From contig JALIZF010001706.1 of NCBI GenBank assembly GCA_029948255.1, positions 310,001 to 374,000 of the forward strand: DNA of 64,000 nt, read 5' to 3'. The notes beneath the pieces are model-generated. The model was not told where the DNA came from, did no database searches, and saw only the letters and a list, made by a program, of their open reading frames with translations. The stretch is from Telmatactis stephensoni (lineage: Eukaryota; Cnidaria; Anthozoa; Actiniaria; Isophelliidae). A program made the translations under genes and the position numbers. How positions within the stretch are numbered: the first letter of the stretch is position 1; the number at the start of each line of letters is the position of its first letter. Positions 47,101 to 59,136 of this stretch are shown piece after piece.

Positions 47101-49099
47101 CTTTGAAGCTTGCGCTTTTGTGCATGTTGCCGATGACAAAATAGTTACATCTCAGTAAACTTGGTACATTTCTTGTTTCGTGTAAATAAATTAAATTTCT
47201 GGAAATTTTCAAATAGACTTGTCAGACGCAGGACCATAACTTCGACATAACTTCTTGACTAGTTGAGTACTTTAATTGAAAAGCATTCATGATGTCCTCG
47301 AGTTTCGGTCGGATGACGAAAATGGTTTGGGGTAATGCCAAGGGCACGTACGGAGCACGATGACACGAGGCAAGACCATCCTCATCATTTTAAAATATGT
47401 AGCAGTGTTAAATTTCTAAATATGCTCTGTTATGTCTGAAACAGGGTTAAATATGCCGAATGCTAAGCCAATAAATATTAAAATTAAAAATTGAGGTAAA
47501 GCTAGCTAACGCCCTTTTGGATCTGGCTTTCTTTGATACTTGTCACAGAAGACGTTTTCTGTGGATTTCCTAATCTTCCTAAAAAATTGCACGTCCCAGG
47601 AATTGACGTTCTTCCTTTCCCTTTACGCGCACGTCAGGGTAAGAGCTTCCCTCAAGGTTAATGTTGCTTCCTCTTTTTTTGATTTTCTGCTGTGTAATCT
47701 GCTCTTTATCATAACAAGTCTTACACTAGTAATCCTTCTTTTTTTTATTATAATTTCTTCGTCATCATAAGATTGTTGTCATCAACATTCTTTTCAATGG
47801 GAGTAATATTGCCTGCCTGGCCGTTCTGTAGATGGATTCCATCACCTACCGGCGCAATTTAAGCGATTTTTGACCTCTAACGAATGCAGTTGAAGCTGTA
47901 TTTTGGAATTCTGGGCGGAATGCTGTCACAAGTTGTATAACTACCCTTAATGATTTTCGACCTTGAATAGAAAAACACGTTCAGTGAGTAGAGGAGAACC
48001 GAGGTGGAAGGATCGAAGATGATTATTTTAAATTGGAAGTTTTGGTTTGTCAAGGATATTTTTGAAATCAAAGTTAGAGGAAAAGGGATGTTTTTGCAGT
48101 TTTGTTGTATGACTTGGAAACCGTGGTTTCACCTTGAAACAAACTATTATATCCCTCAGCAACTGGAACTCGAAGTAGTTTGTTTAGGTGTTAAAGCTTA
48201 AAGAACCTACTAGACCAAATGATCATCCAAGCCATGTAAGATACTTGTTTGTTTAGTGCCCGGTTACACGAGGCAATTATTTCTTGCAACTTGAAATGCA
48301 GTGCTGACGAAAGCAGAGTATTGCAAGCTGCTGGCGAGATGTCAGACGCCAGCAACTCTGTTCGCAACGCGACTGTTTCTCGGTCATTGCGCTCTGATTG
48401 GCCATTTGCGAGATTGATGGCATTGCGGGTTTTAGGATAGATGTTACACGCTGCAACTTGCTTCTCATCGTTGCGAAAAGTATAGCAACTCGTTCAACTT
48501 TTTTCTGCAATTTGCTTGCAACGATGCATGCATTGCAAGTTATGCAGAGAGGATTAACCTTTCTACAAATGTTTGGGATTAGCAAGTAGTATTTAATGAA
48601 ACGTTATTTTGTTCCCCTGTTTCAGGCTGTGCAGGAGAATTCCAAGACCAAATGTAAATGTCATGGTATGTGTGGTTCCTGCAGTGTAAAAACATGCTGG
48701 AAAATTGCGCCAAATTTTCGCGAAGTTGGAGATCGCTTAATGGAGAAATATGACTACGCAACATTAATACGAGTCAAGAATAGAATTCGCAGCAAGGGCA
48801 AAATAAGGCCTGTACGGAAGAAATTCAGGAGATCTGGCTTTAAATCAGATTTAGTATACTTTGAAGAATCTCCCAATTATTGTTATCATGACAAATCATT
48901 GATGATAGACGGAACATCAGGGAGAGTTTGTTCATCAGACTCACTAGATACAGATAACTGTAGAAATTTGTGTTGTGGGAGACCTTACATGGTGAAGAGA
49001 CTTTCTGTTGCCAAAAGATGCAGATGTCACTTTAACTGGTGCTGTTACGTAATATGTGATACGTGCAAAGAGACGTCAATTCTTAACGTCTGTACGTAA
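41182..49099 (+). CDS. Wnt10: Wnt10 ligand, four exons
   Basis: Secreted Wnt signalling ligand. Exons 41182-41282, 41431-41696, 44837-45099 and 48626-49099 join in phases 2, 1 and 0 to give 367 residues. Two in-frame ATGs (41182, 41221) are possible; the second gives 354 residues and a more compact signal peptide (MELSYGFAFTVILVVVQIHS). Wnt10 assignment rests on PDVVASALQGMQYAVHECQ, RRWNCSSLE, the SRGFRETAF join, WKWGGC (residues 167-172) and the LDSRESGHDIHSLMNLHNN stretch before the last exon. The cysteine-rich end CRCHFNWCCYVIC is normal, with about 26 cysteines in all. The exception is CHGMCGSC at 222-229: the position of the serine that carries palmitoleate in Wnts is Cys226 (TGT, 48671-48673). 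Wnt6 lies 7 kb downstream on the same strand. Confidence 0.93.
43517..43724 (+). repeat. 105-bp tandem duplication in Wnt10 intron 2
   Basis: Two units start 'catctcttt(g/a)ctaatt' (43517 and 43622) and share 'ttggtagtagtttctgaag' and 'gaatgacgtgaccaaatct'. Each carries a TGACGT core. Confidence 0.85.
45100..48625. other. Wnt10 intron 3, 3.5 kb
   Basis: No exon or gene recognised. A segment at about 48255-48560 with repeated 'ttgcaact/agttgcaa' words looks like a decayed transposable element just before exon 4. Confidence 0.45.
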
Positions 49100-49444
49100 G
49101 AAAAGGACTCCGTTTTGGACATACCATGGTACGTACGTACGTACGTAAAGGAAACAGAAATGTTTCGGACGTATCATAGCGTACGTAAGGGTCTTCAATG
49201 ATAAACTTGTGTTGCAAAAGAGAGAGTTTGACCTAATTAATATTAACGGAACGGAAAAGAATATTAATGCGAGTTACATAGAACTACAAAAATGCGCAAC
49301 GCATTTATAAAATCATGACGGGATCCCTGTGTTTTTGAAAATAATGAACCAAAGAATGCAGACTCGATAGCAAATATGTTAATGGTTTATTAAAAGAACA
49401 GTTTGTATCAATAGCTGCTACAATAAGGTATCACTGATAATATG

Positions 49445-49450
49445 AATAAA
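49445..49450 (+). terminator. Candidate Wnt10 poly(A) signal
   Basis: AATAAA about 345 bases after the Wnt10 stop codon. Confidence 0.4.
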
Positions 49451-49734
49451 ATTAAAGCACGTTTAAGAAAGTCAACGTATCAACGTATGCGCGCAGGCTC
49501 GGTATCTTGTGTGTGTGTGTGTTTTCAAAAGGTCAAAGCCGATGTATGGTATAGAGTAGATGAGTGTGACCCGCTGTGTCCCGCCGTGTTATTTCCGTGA
49601 TAGTGTCAATGAAAACGCTCGGAATTCCTGCCGTGAACATACCGTGCGGTGGCCGTGCCGTTTTCGGTCATTCGAAAACTGCTCTATCAATAACCGGCGA
49701 CGCGGTAGAGGAAAACACATTTTCATATACAGCT

Positions 49735-50010
49735 AAGCCTCTCCATAACGACCACCTTAGAGTCAGATTACGTGGCCGTTGTAAAGAGATGGCACTTGTA
49801 CAGACTTCAATATAGAGTAAATGTATGGATAGGGTCGATGGATCGGGACGGATCTGCTAACTGTTGTGGCGAGGTAGCCGTTGTACGGAGTTTAATATAG
49901 ATTGTTGTGTGGATCGGATCGATGGCGCGCGGGAACGAAAAGTGCTGGCCGTTCTGGAAAGGTGGCTTTTGCAAAGAGATGGCCGTTAATGGAGGTTCGA
50001 CTGTAACTGT
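49735..50010. mobile_element. Pogo-like element remnant
   Basis: The right end 'ggccgttaatggaggttcga' followed by 'ctgta' is the terminal repeat style of pogo/Tigger elements. The left part 'ctccataacgaccacctta' is an imperfect inverse. No transposase is visible. Confidence 0.55.
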
Positions 50011-50286
50011 ACGACAGCAATTCATCTTAAAACATGAAATATATTATAAATTGGAGTATTAAAAAGCGCTACTGATACGTTCCAGGAAACCAACGTCCAA
50101 TCCTTTAGTGTGCTGTACATTTATTTCATGAATGTAGTCGCAGTTATCTAATTTACGTTCAATAACAGGCAATTTGGAAACCATCAACAAATTTACAACA
50201 GCCATAGAGTCGTGTGTCTAGACACTGGGGTTCATGTGCAAATGACACCGCTGCAAAAAGTACTGCACATGCACAACTTTGCCGGC

Positions 50287-50580
50287 AAAATTCAAGCCAC
50301 AGAAGCCAAATTCAGTACCTAAAACAATCAGGCTAAGGACCTAGTACTCTCCTGTTTTCAACCGTGCTCAAAATTAAGCTCAAAGATAGAATATGGAAAA
50401 TTCTAATCATTAAAGAAAAAATTCTTAAAATATTGCTTAGGTCAAGAATCAATCTCGTACCCAGAGCCTGCTTCTCTTGGTCAGCGACCGAGAAACGAAC
50501 GCAGGCTCTGGGTACGAGATTGGCCAAGAATCGGAAATCTCGCGCATGCGCAGCCGTTTTGCCATAACTCTCCCTTTCCT
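50287..50580. repeat. Dispersed repeat, copy 2, interrupted by a MITE
   Basis: Matches 36295-36560 in order, with the element 50451-50524 inserted after 'ttgcttagg'. Confidence 0.65.
50451..50524. mobile_element. 74-bp MITE with perfect 21-bp inverted repeats
   Basis: AATCTCGTACCCAGAGCCTG begins the left arm (50451-50471); 50501-50521 is its exact complement. Flanking direct repeats CAAGAATC lie at 50443-50450 and 50525-50532, an 8-bp target duplication. Confidence 0.85.
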
Positions 50581-51359
50581 CCCCCTAAAAGAGGTGCTTA
50601 GTAGGTGAGTCACCTCGCTACAAATGCCTATATGTGGCTGGAGCTCCATTCACTTAGTTTTATAAAAGGGAGCCCAATTTTCTTGCTTCCATGCACAAAA
50701 GAGCTGAAGTGGACAGGAAGCCCAACATATACCTTGAGAATTGTCCAGAATACTGAACTGAAAGCAACTGTACTACATTCAATATTCCATCGAAGAAAGG
50801 TCAAGGAGAAAATGAAATGAAAATGAGAGAAAGGGAGAAAAAGAGAAGAGGACAAACATAATAAGAATATGCATTCAGTAGTGAAGTTTAATCACGCTGG
50901 TGTATAGTCATAAACGACAGGGCGGAAAAACCTTTAATAGCCTCCCATTATAAGGACACCAAATAGGTTTTTTAAACTCAATACTTTGCATACAAGCCAC
51001 TTTAGACACAAAGAATCGAAAAGAACAAAATATCAAATAATATCAAAATTTGGTACATGCATACATGATATAAATAAATGCCCTGTACTTTCGAAGAGGT
51101 GATATTTCGATCAGCAGAAAAAACATTGTTTTAATAAATATCCCCGCGAAGCTTTAATGTAACGTCACAAGGTTGTGTAAAAAGTTTTAGTTAAGCCAGT
51201 AAAAATGTAGCAGTTACTGTTTTTCATGCTTCATTATTAGTTTATGAAAAGGCTATGAAAACAGCCACTTAGTTGTTTTTCCGCTCTGTCGTCGTAAACC
51301 AAAATCAGGTGGAGATAATTCAAAGAGCTACCGAGGCACAAATGTAGTTAGTGACCCTA

Positions 51360-51700
51360 ACGTCTGTTTAACACATAAATAATTAAATCGGACACCGTTG
51401 GCCCTGAATCTTTATTATTTTGGCTAATGGTAAAGCATTTTGTGGACATTTCATGAACAACCTTGTAGTTTGCTATCAGATTTAATGGTTTTAAAGTTAA
51501 AGGTTATTCGATCATTTGAATTTTAAGCTCGGATCAGGCTCTTTTCACTGAAATACGTGCATTTTCGTGTCTCGCCATTTCGTCTTCAAAAAAACCCTCA
51601 ACGATACTTGAAAAAAGCGCAAACATGCAAGAATGTGCCATTTTTTAAGTCACGTTTGATACCGCGGTTTTTAAATATTGTGATAAAAACAAAGTGGGTC
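51360..51700. repeat. Dispersed repeat, uninterrupted copy
   Basis: Shares blocks in order with 52725-53335: 'tattttggcta', 'ttcatgaa', 'ttgtagt', 'atttgaatttta', 'gcattttcgtgt', 'cgcggttttta' and 'gtgataaaaacaa'. Confidence 0.65.
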
Positions 51701-52724
51701 ACGTAGTTTGCTGAAATTCCTCACATGAATAGTGGACACAACACAAACGAAATCCTAAGAATTGGGGTAATTCAGGACCAGTAGTTTTGCAGTTAAAAGC
51801 AAGGGCACGAACTTTTGAGACACCCTGTATTCGTGAAGTGAATTCAAATACATTCAGTTGTACAAAAGAAGACTAGCGAGTGAATTAGTTTGGGCTGCAT
51901 CAGTGTATAAAATACAACAAGGGATGAATGGAAACTTGTAACACTGTATAAAAAGAGAAATAAATTACTGACGCTTAGAGCCTCGGCCGTTCGTCGGAGT
52001 AAAAGAAAGAGAGATAGAGTCACTAGTTGTAGTTTTATTCTTCAACTTCCCTTATTCCGGCCGTTTAACCTAAAGTGCCAAGCGATATTTCTTAGTATTC
52101 TATAATCAAGTGTACTGGGAGCATTATAAATTGATAAACACACCTAATCTTTCACGACAACATACTCACAGACGCAGAACGCAGGTGTCTCTGTATTACT
52201 GGTTGCTGCACATGCCGTCATGCGACCAACAAAAAAGTTTGAATGGCATGCTTATGAACCCTGTACTACTGCCAAAAATGTCGCCGACAGTGTGCACGTG
52301 TTCATGGGGAATTCCGTCACGGGACAAGTGGGGGTGATCATCAGACATTTAAATGGGACAAGAATGCATTTACATTAACTTGAGTCTTTTCTTCCTGGGA
52401 CAAAATGAAGGTCGTGACCAACTCTGCCCGGAACGCAACCCATAACGCACCCTAAGGGAGCTTTCATTCATTAGGATATTAATTTGTATTCTTTTGTCAT
52501 AAAAATGCCGGGATTTTGTGGGACAAATCCACTGCCATGATAGATATAATTGCTGCAGTTTCACACTTAAGCGCATCGCACACATGAGGAAACTGCGTGA
52601 GGAAACTGCCACGCAAGACGATTTCTCGCCGCGAGCTTTGAGCATTTATGTAACAATGCCCCTAAGAAGTAGGCAACCTTTCTATTATTAAATTCTGCGC
52701 CAATTTCAACTTCCTTACATAAGA

Positions 52725-53335
52725 ATGTCTTGGTATTCAGACTGATAATAATGTCTCAAACGTTCATGCCCCTGATTTTTTCTTATCTTATTTTGGCTAG
52801 TAGAAAAGCATTTCTGGATATTTCATGAAAATTTTGTAGTCTTTTCTTAGTTTAAATAGCCTTAGAAGTTAGACGTTATTCATTTGCATTTTAGGGCCTG
52901 TTTACATGAAAGAGGATGCCCCTAGCTAGTAGGGATAACTCTTTTGTTTTCTTTTCCCTGGGGGACACAAAACAAAAGAGTTATCCCTACTACACCCTCT
53001 TTCATGTGAACGGGCCCTAAATCTCAAAACGGTCTCTTTTCAAATATGCGCATTGTCGTGTACGGCCATTTTGTTTACTATTGACTGTTTTGAGTTTCTC
53101 GACCTTTCTGTTCATTCGTTTTCAAAATATATCGAAAACAAACTACATCAATTACAAGCACAGATCTACAGTGAGACTTTCTGGAATGTCTGTCAAAGAA
53201 AATTAAAAAAATCCTTGAAAAAATCGTATGTCTTATTGCCGGTAAGCATGCTAAAAGGTGCCAATTTTTCATCATTCCAAGAGTTATCATAATTCATACC
53301 ACGGTTGCTAAGTAATGTGATAAAAAACAAGAGGC
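52725..53335. repeat. Dispersed repeat, copy interrupted by a MITE
   Basis: Second copy of the family at 51360, split by the element 52891-53020. Confidence 0.65.
52891..53020. mobile_element. Palindromic MITE, Harbinger-like
   Basis: Ends 'ttagggcctgtttacatgaa' and 'ttcatgtgaacgggccctaa'. Long inner arms 'agtagggataactcttttgt' and complement make almost the whole 130 bp self-complementary. The TTA/TAA at the ends fits a 3-bp target. Confidence 0.85.
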
Positions 53336-53447
53336 CAGGAATCAGGAATCTTTTCATGAAAAAGGAATCAGAGGCAAAATATTAAACAATGCGCTATCTT
53401 TGGAAACTGTCAAATTTTCATGTTTTAATCAACTTCTTACTTTATTC

Positions 53448-53503
53448 TATTTTATTTTATTTTATATTTCATTTTATTTTATCTTATTTTATTCTATTCT
53501 ATT
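53448..53503. repeat. (TTTTA)n simple repeat
   Basis: Interrupted pentamer array abutting the inverted-repeat element at 53504. Confidence 0.9.
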
Positions 53504-53846
53504 TTAAAGTGGGACGACGATGAAATTTGAAAATGACTTGAAACTCGGTTGAATTTAGCTATATGGCTCCTATAATCACATAGCAACATATTTTATTTAT
53601 ATTCAAAAGAGAGAGATCAAAATTATCAAGTATATTAGCATCTGAATTGTATGCAAATGACGTCATTTACTCAAACCTATTGTTCTCTTGGCTTTTAAAT
53701 CCAAATTTCTCGGTGATAATGAGCTTAAAATGCAGAATTTTTGGGAAAGTAATTCTTCGTATGCATTTATTGTCATCATTGAGTTACTTCAACTAGGAAT
53801 AATCCATTTCCAATTTTAACCGATTTTGATCGTCGTCCCCCTTTAA
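53504..53846. mobile_element. Inverted-repeat element, about 340 bp
   Basis: Left end 'ttaaagtgggacgacgatga' and right end 'atcgtcgtccccctttaa'; no coding capacity. Confidence 0.75.
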
Positions 53847-53849
53847 TTA

Positions 53850-56022
53850 TATGTATTTTTCTTCGATATCATACCACAGGTATCCCGATTAGAAAAAATA
53901 TTGTTAACCGCTGACTTAATTTAAAAAAAGCGGTCAGCAGTCACTAGGTTAACATAGACATGGAACTACTTCTAGATTATCCCAGAAACGCCAATATACC
54001 TGCTATAACAAATTTTGCGGTCTACTTGGTCCTTTTAATGCTCAAGTGGCTATTGACTTCTGTACACATTGAAATAAATATCTAAATAACTGTCTGCTTC
54101 ATATTTGGGGACGTGTTTGATCTTCACAGAAACCTCAAAAACGAATATTTAGTATTCTGTGGCTTTAATTCTAATGTTCATATTAATCAGGTAACTGAAT
54201 GGAAATATTTTTGTCTAAGAGGTTGATTCATATGATATGAAATTCCGAGGACATAGACACCGTAATAGGGGGTTGGGGAGTTAAAGTGAGAAGTGACTAG
54301 AGAATTTTGATGAGATCAAAAACCCAGTGCACGTTCCTTACATAACTGAACTGCTCGTTCTTTACATTACTCAACAAAAATTCGGGTTGTAATGACAACT
54401 CGTTCTCCACACAAATTCGTGTATAAGAACATCCCTTCAAGTCACGAGTCGTAATTTTCTATTTGAATTTCGACCTTCTTGTAATGTATATTGGTGGCTC
54501 ATGTATAGCTTTTTGCAACACAAATTTGTAAAAAAAAATGATCGCCATGCTTACCCCCGTGCGCACTGAAATAAGATGTGCGGCGGACCTAAAGCATTTC
54601 TAAATCAGTATCAATTACCTTGTCACCCTGCAATACCTAGAGATTTGGAATGTTTTTACGTCGTAACTAAAGAGTCATTACTTTAAAAAGTTTCATATTT
54701 TTTAACCTAATGAGTTTTTTAAACATGGGCCATGTTTACAGCTTTCAGTGTTTGTTTCCATTTAAACTGTTGTTTATGTAATATAGGGTTTCCAGGAGGA
54801 GATTAAGCGTGTACTGAGCGACGCTATAATACGAAATGAAAGTTCTTTTCATCGTGTATACAACGATACATCATGGCCAATTAGCCCTGTTGGGATTTAA
54901 CAGACAAATGTGAGAACCAACTGAGACGACAGTCCAAAAATAGGAAGAATTTAAGAAATAGGGTTGTGACTTGCTAAAACAAAACTCTCAACAGCCCTCA
55001 GGGATCAAAATGTTTGAAAAAAGAGAGAGAAAAAAGGTAAAAAACAGCAGATAATCACAAAGTAAACACTATTCTACCATTTTAGTTCCATCTGATAGAC
55101 TGAAGGGTTCTTCTTTTATTTGTTGAAGTTTTCGATTAAAGTGGGCGACCTGAACTACCACTTGAAGCACACTGATGAAATATCAGCTTAGTGAATTGGA
55201 ATGCTATCAAGGTGAACAATAGAAAACCAAAACCAATCATGGAATCCACTTGTCATCATCCAAACTGACAGCCATCGTCTTCTGTCTTCTAGACTGGTCG
55301 TTACCTTGACTATCGAATATTATGAATACTTTCTTTCTTCTCGGCGTTTCCTTGAAACATAACTTTCGCAGTTTTTTTGAGAATCCACCTCGAAAAAGCA
55401 GTGTGTTTCATGGCTGACAGGGTACAAATTGAGAATGGACAGACGCCTACGTCAGGGTTTGGTTGTTATCACGCATGCTCGCATCATGGGCCATGACAAC
55501 CGCATATACTTCATTGACAGTAATAATAATGTACAAATTAAGCACGTTGTGTTGACGGATGGCGCTCTTTTGGAATTATCCACAGCCATCAGCAAACACT
55601 GCCAGGTGGGAAATTAGCGTGCTCACACATCGATCAATCTCTCGTGACTTTGGCAGCGTTTTATTTATTTATTGGAATTAAGACCTATTCTGTCTCATTT
55701 TGCTCTCTTGGCCTTTCATTACAGACATCAAGTTGAGCTATTTTAGTCACTGTAGAATATTTTCATTGTACAAAACAAAGTGCTTCAAACGGAAAGAGCC
55801 GGTCTGCGGTGTTGTGTCGGCTGTCGAGGAGTTCGCACTTGGGATGATTCGTATCGACTTGTTTGACTGATTTTTCTAAGGACTTTGAATACGAAACTGA
55901 CCCAGTCAAAGCTAATCACCTTCTAAAGCCTTTTGATAGAGAGGAAATCAGTTAAGAAGAAATTAATTGCCCTCTTTCCAACTTTCGCTGCATACTGCGT
56001 TGTGGATCAGCATTAGTAGGCC
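53850..56022. other. Intergenic upstream of Wnt6
   Basis: No gene recognised. A 62-residue open frame at 55429-55617 has no known domain. The Wnt6 promoter should lie near the right end, but no clear TATA box is seen. Confidence 0.45.
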
Positions 56023-59000
56023 ATGAATACACTACTTCTTGGACTTCTAGTGCTAGGAATACAAGTTACTGGAGCCATTGGACTCTGGGGGTAGGTACAA
56101 AAAATTATAACCGCGATTATTCAGTTCTACTGCACAAGCACTTGATAACGATAACCACTTGGAGGATTATACACCTAAACGGATTATTCTAATATGAGTT
56201 TTTTAACTCAATACAGAAACCTACCGATGTCATTTCACCCCAATCCCAAAGCCAACCTGAACGTCATTTGCAAGAGGACACAATCTGTTCTAAAGGGCAG
56301 CACCAACTTTTGCTCGTCCAAACCTGAGCTTATAAAGGCTGTGGTGAATGGAATAGCCTTGGCTGTTAAAGAATGTCAGCATAAATTTCGCTACAGAAAA
56401 TGGAACTGTTCTACAGTCAAGAAATCGATAAAAAAAATTCTTCAACACGGTACGTGAATGTTGAAGTTGTGTCATAATATACTATTGTTAAAAACTTGCT
56501 GTCAGTGATAAGAACCACTCTGCCTGTTAAGCAGTTAATGGTTTCTGTTTATACTCCTAGATTACCGTGAAACGGCTTTTGTATTTGCCATAACTTCGGC
56601 AGGAATAACGTACTCTGTAAGCAAAGATTGCTCTCATGGGAGCCTTGAACCCTGCAAGTGTCTCGCAAGCCGCGACATCTACTCCATCAACTCACAAGAT
56701 GACTTATATAACAAACGGTCCGTAAACGACAATTCTCTTCCTGACAATGAAGCGGCGAAGCGGAATTTCGAGCGCAATGGATGTAACATAAAATTTGTAC
56801 AGTATGGCTACCAAATCTCCAAACAATTTGTGGATCGAGAGATTAGTAGCGATGCAAAAGCTTTAGTTACAAGGCACAACAATGAGGCCGGAAGATTGGT
56901 AAGCCACACTTCATCAACTTTATTCTTAGTTAATTGTTCGTCTTTCTCGAAGCAAGGGTAAAAGAGTTTAGTCCTAACATTATAGACCTTTTAGCATGAC
57001 ACAATATGTCCCTATATTTATACTACGATGGGGTATCAAGATACTAAATGACCGCTGGTGTCAGCGAAAAGTGCCCTCTTAGTGAATGTTTTTAGTAAAG
57101 ATAGAGATAAAACTTCCTTTGTGGTCTTAGAAAATCACATGGATCCGCGTAAAACTACATTATGAAAAACATTCTGAGCTCAGCTTGTTGACTAGCTTTA
57201 ATTCCTTTATTGTTGTCAGGGATTGGAAGAGGTTTTATTGCATTTGGGGTTCAGTTACGTATCGCATACCGAGCAAATAAACTCAGACCTTGCCGACTGT
57301 AGCATTGTTATGCTATTTACTCAAAGTAACCTGTGTTTGAACACAAAATGTACACAATTTTACAAAGTACTGCTCCTCTGATGTCCATCCTAATTACAGC
57401 GACTCAGTAATGTGAAAAGACGGAACCCGTCTAGGAAGTATAGGATCGAAAAACATGTTTCGTTCGTCACCAAAATAAACAGTTTGCTTGAAGTTTGGAC
57501 TTCTTTATGCCGACCTCATCTCTGCGTATCAGCTCACGAACAATCGTTTTCCGGTAATTCTAGAGCTAATTCAAATCGCACTATTTTGTCGCTTTTGAAA
57601 AGGTATTGTGGTTTCTGAATATACTCTTGTTTACTGTAAGAGTAAATGAAAAGGATTGCTTTAATTTGAGACAGCTGAGGCGTGACTGCTTCAACTTCAG
57701 TAAACCACCGGCACGAGCACACTACCATCGCTCAGCATTTCGCTCACTAATAATTTAGGGTAGAAAATCTTGATTTGGAGATTGCCAGAGCAAATATACG
57801 TGCAAAATTTCACAGCTACTCCATAAAGCTTTAGACCTAACACTTTACACCATTCAATAGTGGAATGTACTTTAGAAGTGTTAATTCAATGACATTTGAC
57901 AGTAAGGCTCTTCTTCAGATCTCTAGTAATCCTCACGTAAAGCTTTATATACTCAATTATGTTTATTTCGCCAGACTTTTAAGGATAGAGTAATAGTCAA
58001 TGTGCTTAAGGGCTTAATCGTGGTATCATTGTCCTCAACATCTACACTCATATACAACTTATAGCACTACATAGTTCTCTTTTTATCTCGTTTCCTAAGG
58101 ATATCTAAACGGAGGTAATTAGATTTGGTGCAAATGTCATCGTTTGGGACAAGGCGGTCGCGCGAAGACTATTTTCTAAAGACGATCGGTCTAGCCAACA
58201 AGTTTTTCTATGACCTTCGAAATGTTTGACTTGAAAACATTATGGCTGGTATTATCTCTAAATACATGCCTAAGGAATTCACTAGTTACTCGTTAATGAC
58301 TGTCTTATAAGATAACTGCCTTGAAAAGTGTCAAATTGATTTTCCTTCACTCTAATGACATGCGAGGGTCGAAAGAAATCATCTATTGGTGCAGCGCAGT
58401 GTTCGTGCAGAAATCGTCGATGTATGTTTGCTTCCCACCAGCTCTTCTGAGGCTGTGCGTTGGCGGATAAACATTAGTTGACATGAACGAGACATCTAAG
58501 TACTTAGCTGGTATTTACATTCAGTAGTCATAGTGTCTGTGCCTTGCTTGACAAGTACTTAGTGAAACGCTAACACAGCAGCGAGTATCATGCTCACTGA
58601 CGAGTGATGCGTTCAGTAGCAGGGGTTAAAATCTGTAGCCATTTTGTCAGTTGATTCTTATGGCTGTTTTTACTTTTCAGGCCGTGAAAATAGAAAGAAG
58701 GTGCAAATGTCATGGGATATCGGAGTCTTGCACCTATAAAACATGTTTTCCTGTACTTGCACCTTTCGAAGAAACCAGTGATCGAATCAAAACACACTTT
58801 GATGGTGCGATCAAAGTTTTTGTAAACAATAATGGAAACGGTTTGCAGGCAGAGGAGCAATCAGTCAAAGGACCTACTTCTGAAGACCTTGTCTACACTA
58901 CAAAATCTCCGGATTTCTGCAAGCGGGCAAAGGAAACGGGATCTTTAGGGACACGCGGAAGAACGTGCAATATTACAAGTATGGGAACAGGAGGATGTGA

Positions 59001-59136
59001 ACTGCTTTGTTGTGCAAGAGGGCACACAACAAAGCATACAGTCCAGTACGTGAACTGTGAATGCATTTTTCATTGGTGCTGTCATGTGAGCTGTAAGAAA
59101 TGTAAACGGAACGTTACCGCTCACACCTGTCTGTGA
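56023..59136 (+). CDS. Wnt6: Divergent Wnt6 ligand, four exons
   Basis: Secreted Wnt ligand. Exons 56023-56090, 56217-56449, 56561-56898 and 58681-59136 join in phases 2, 1 and 0 to give 364 residues, starting with a signal peptide (MNTLLLGLLVLGIQVTGAIG). Wnt6 assignment rests on FRYRKWNCS, KKILQHG joined to DYRETAFVFAITSAG, RHNNEAGRL joined to AV, and SPDFCKRAKETGSLGTRGR; the end is IFHWCCHVSC. The acyl-acceptor serine is kept (Ser227 in CHGISESC), but the next Gly is Glu228 and the usual KTCW is KTCF. The WxWGGC motif of exon 3 is replaced by NFERNGC (about residues 169-175), after a polar, low-cysteine insert. The gene appears intact but fast-evolving. It lies 7 kb downstream of Wnt10 with identical intron phases. 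Confidence 0.92.
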
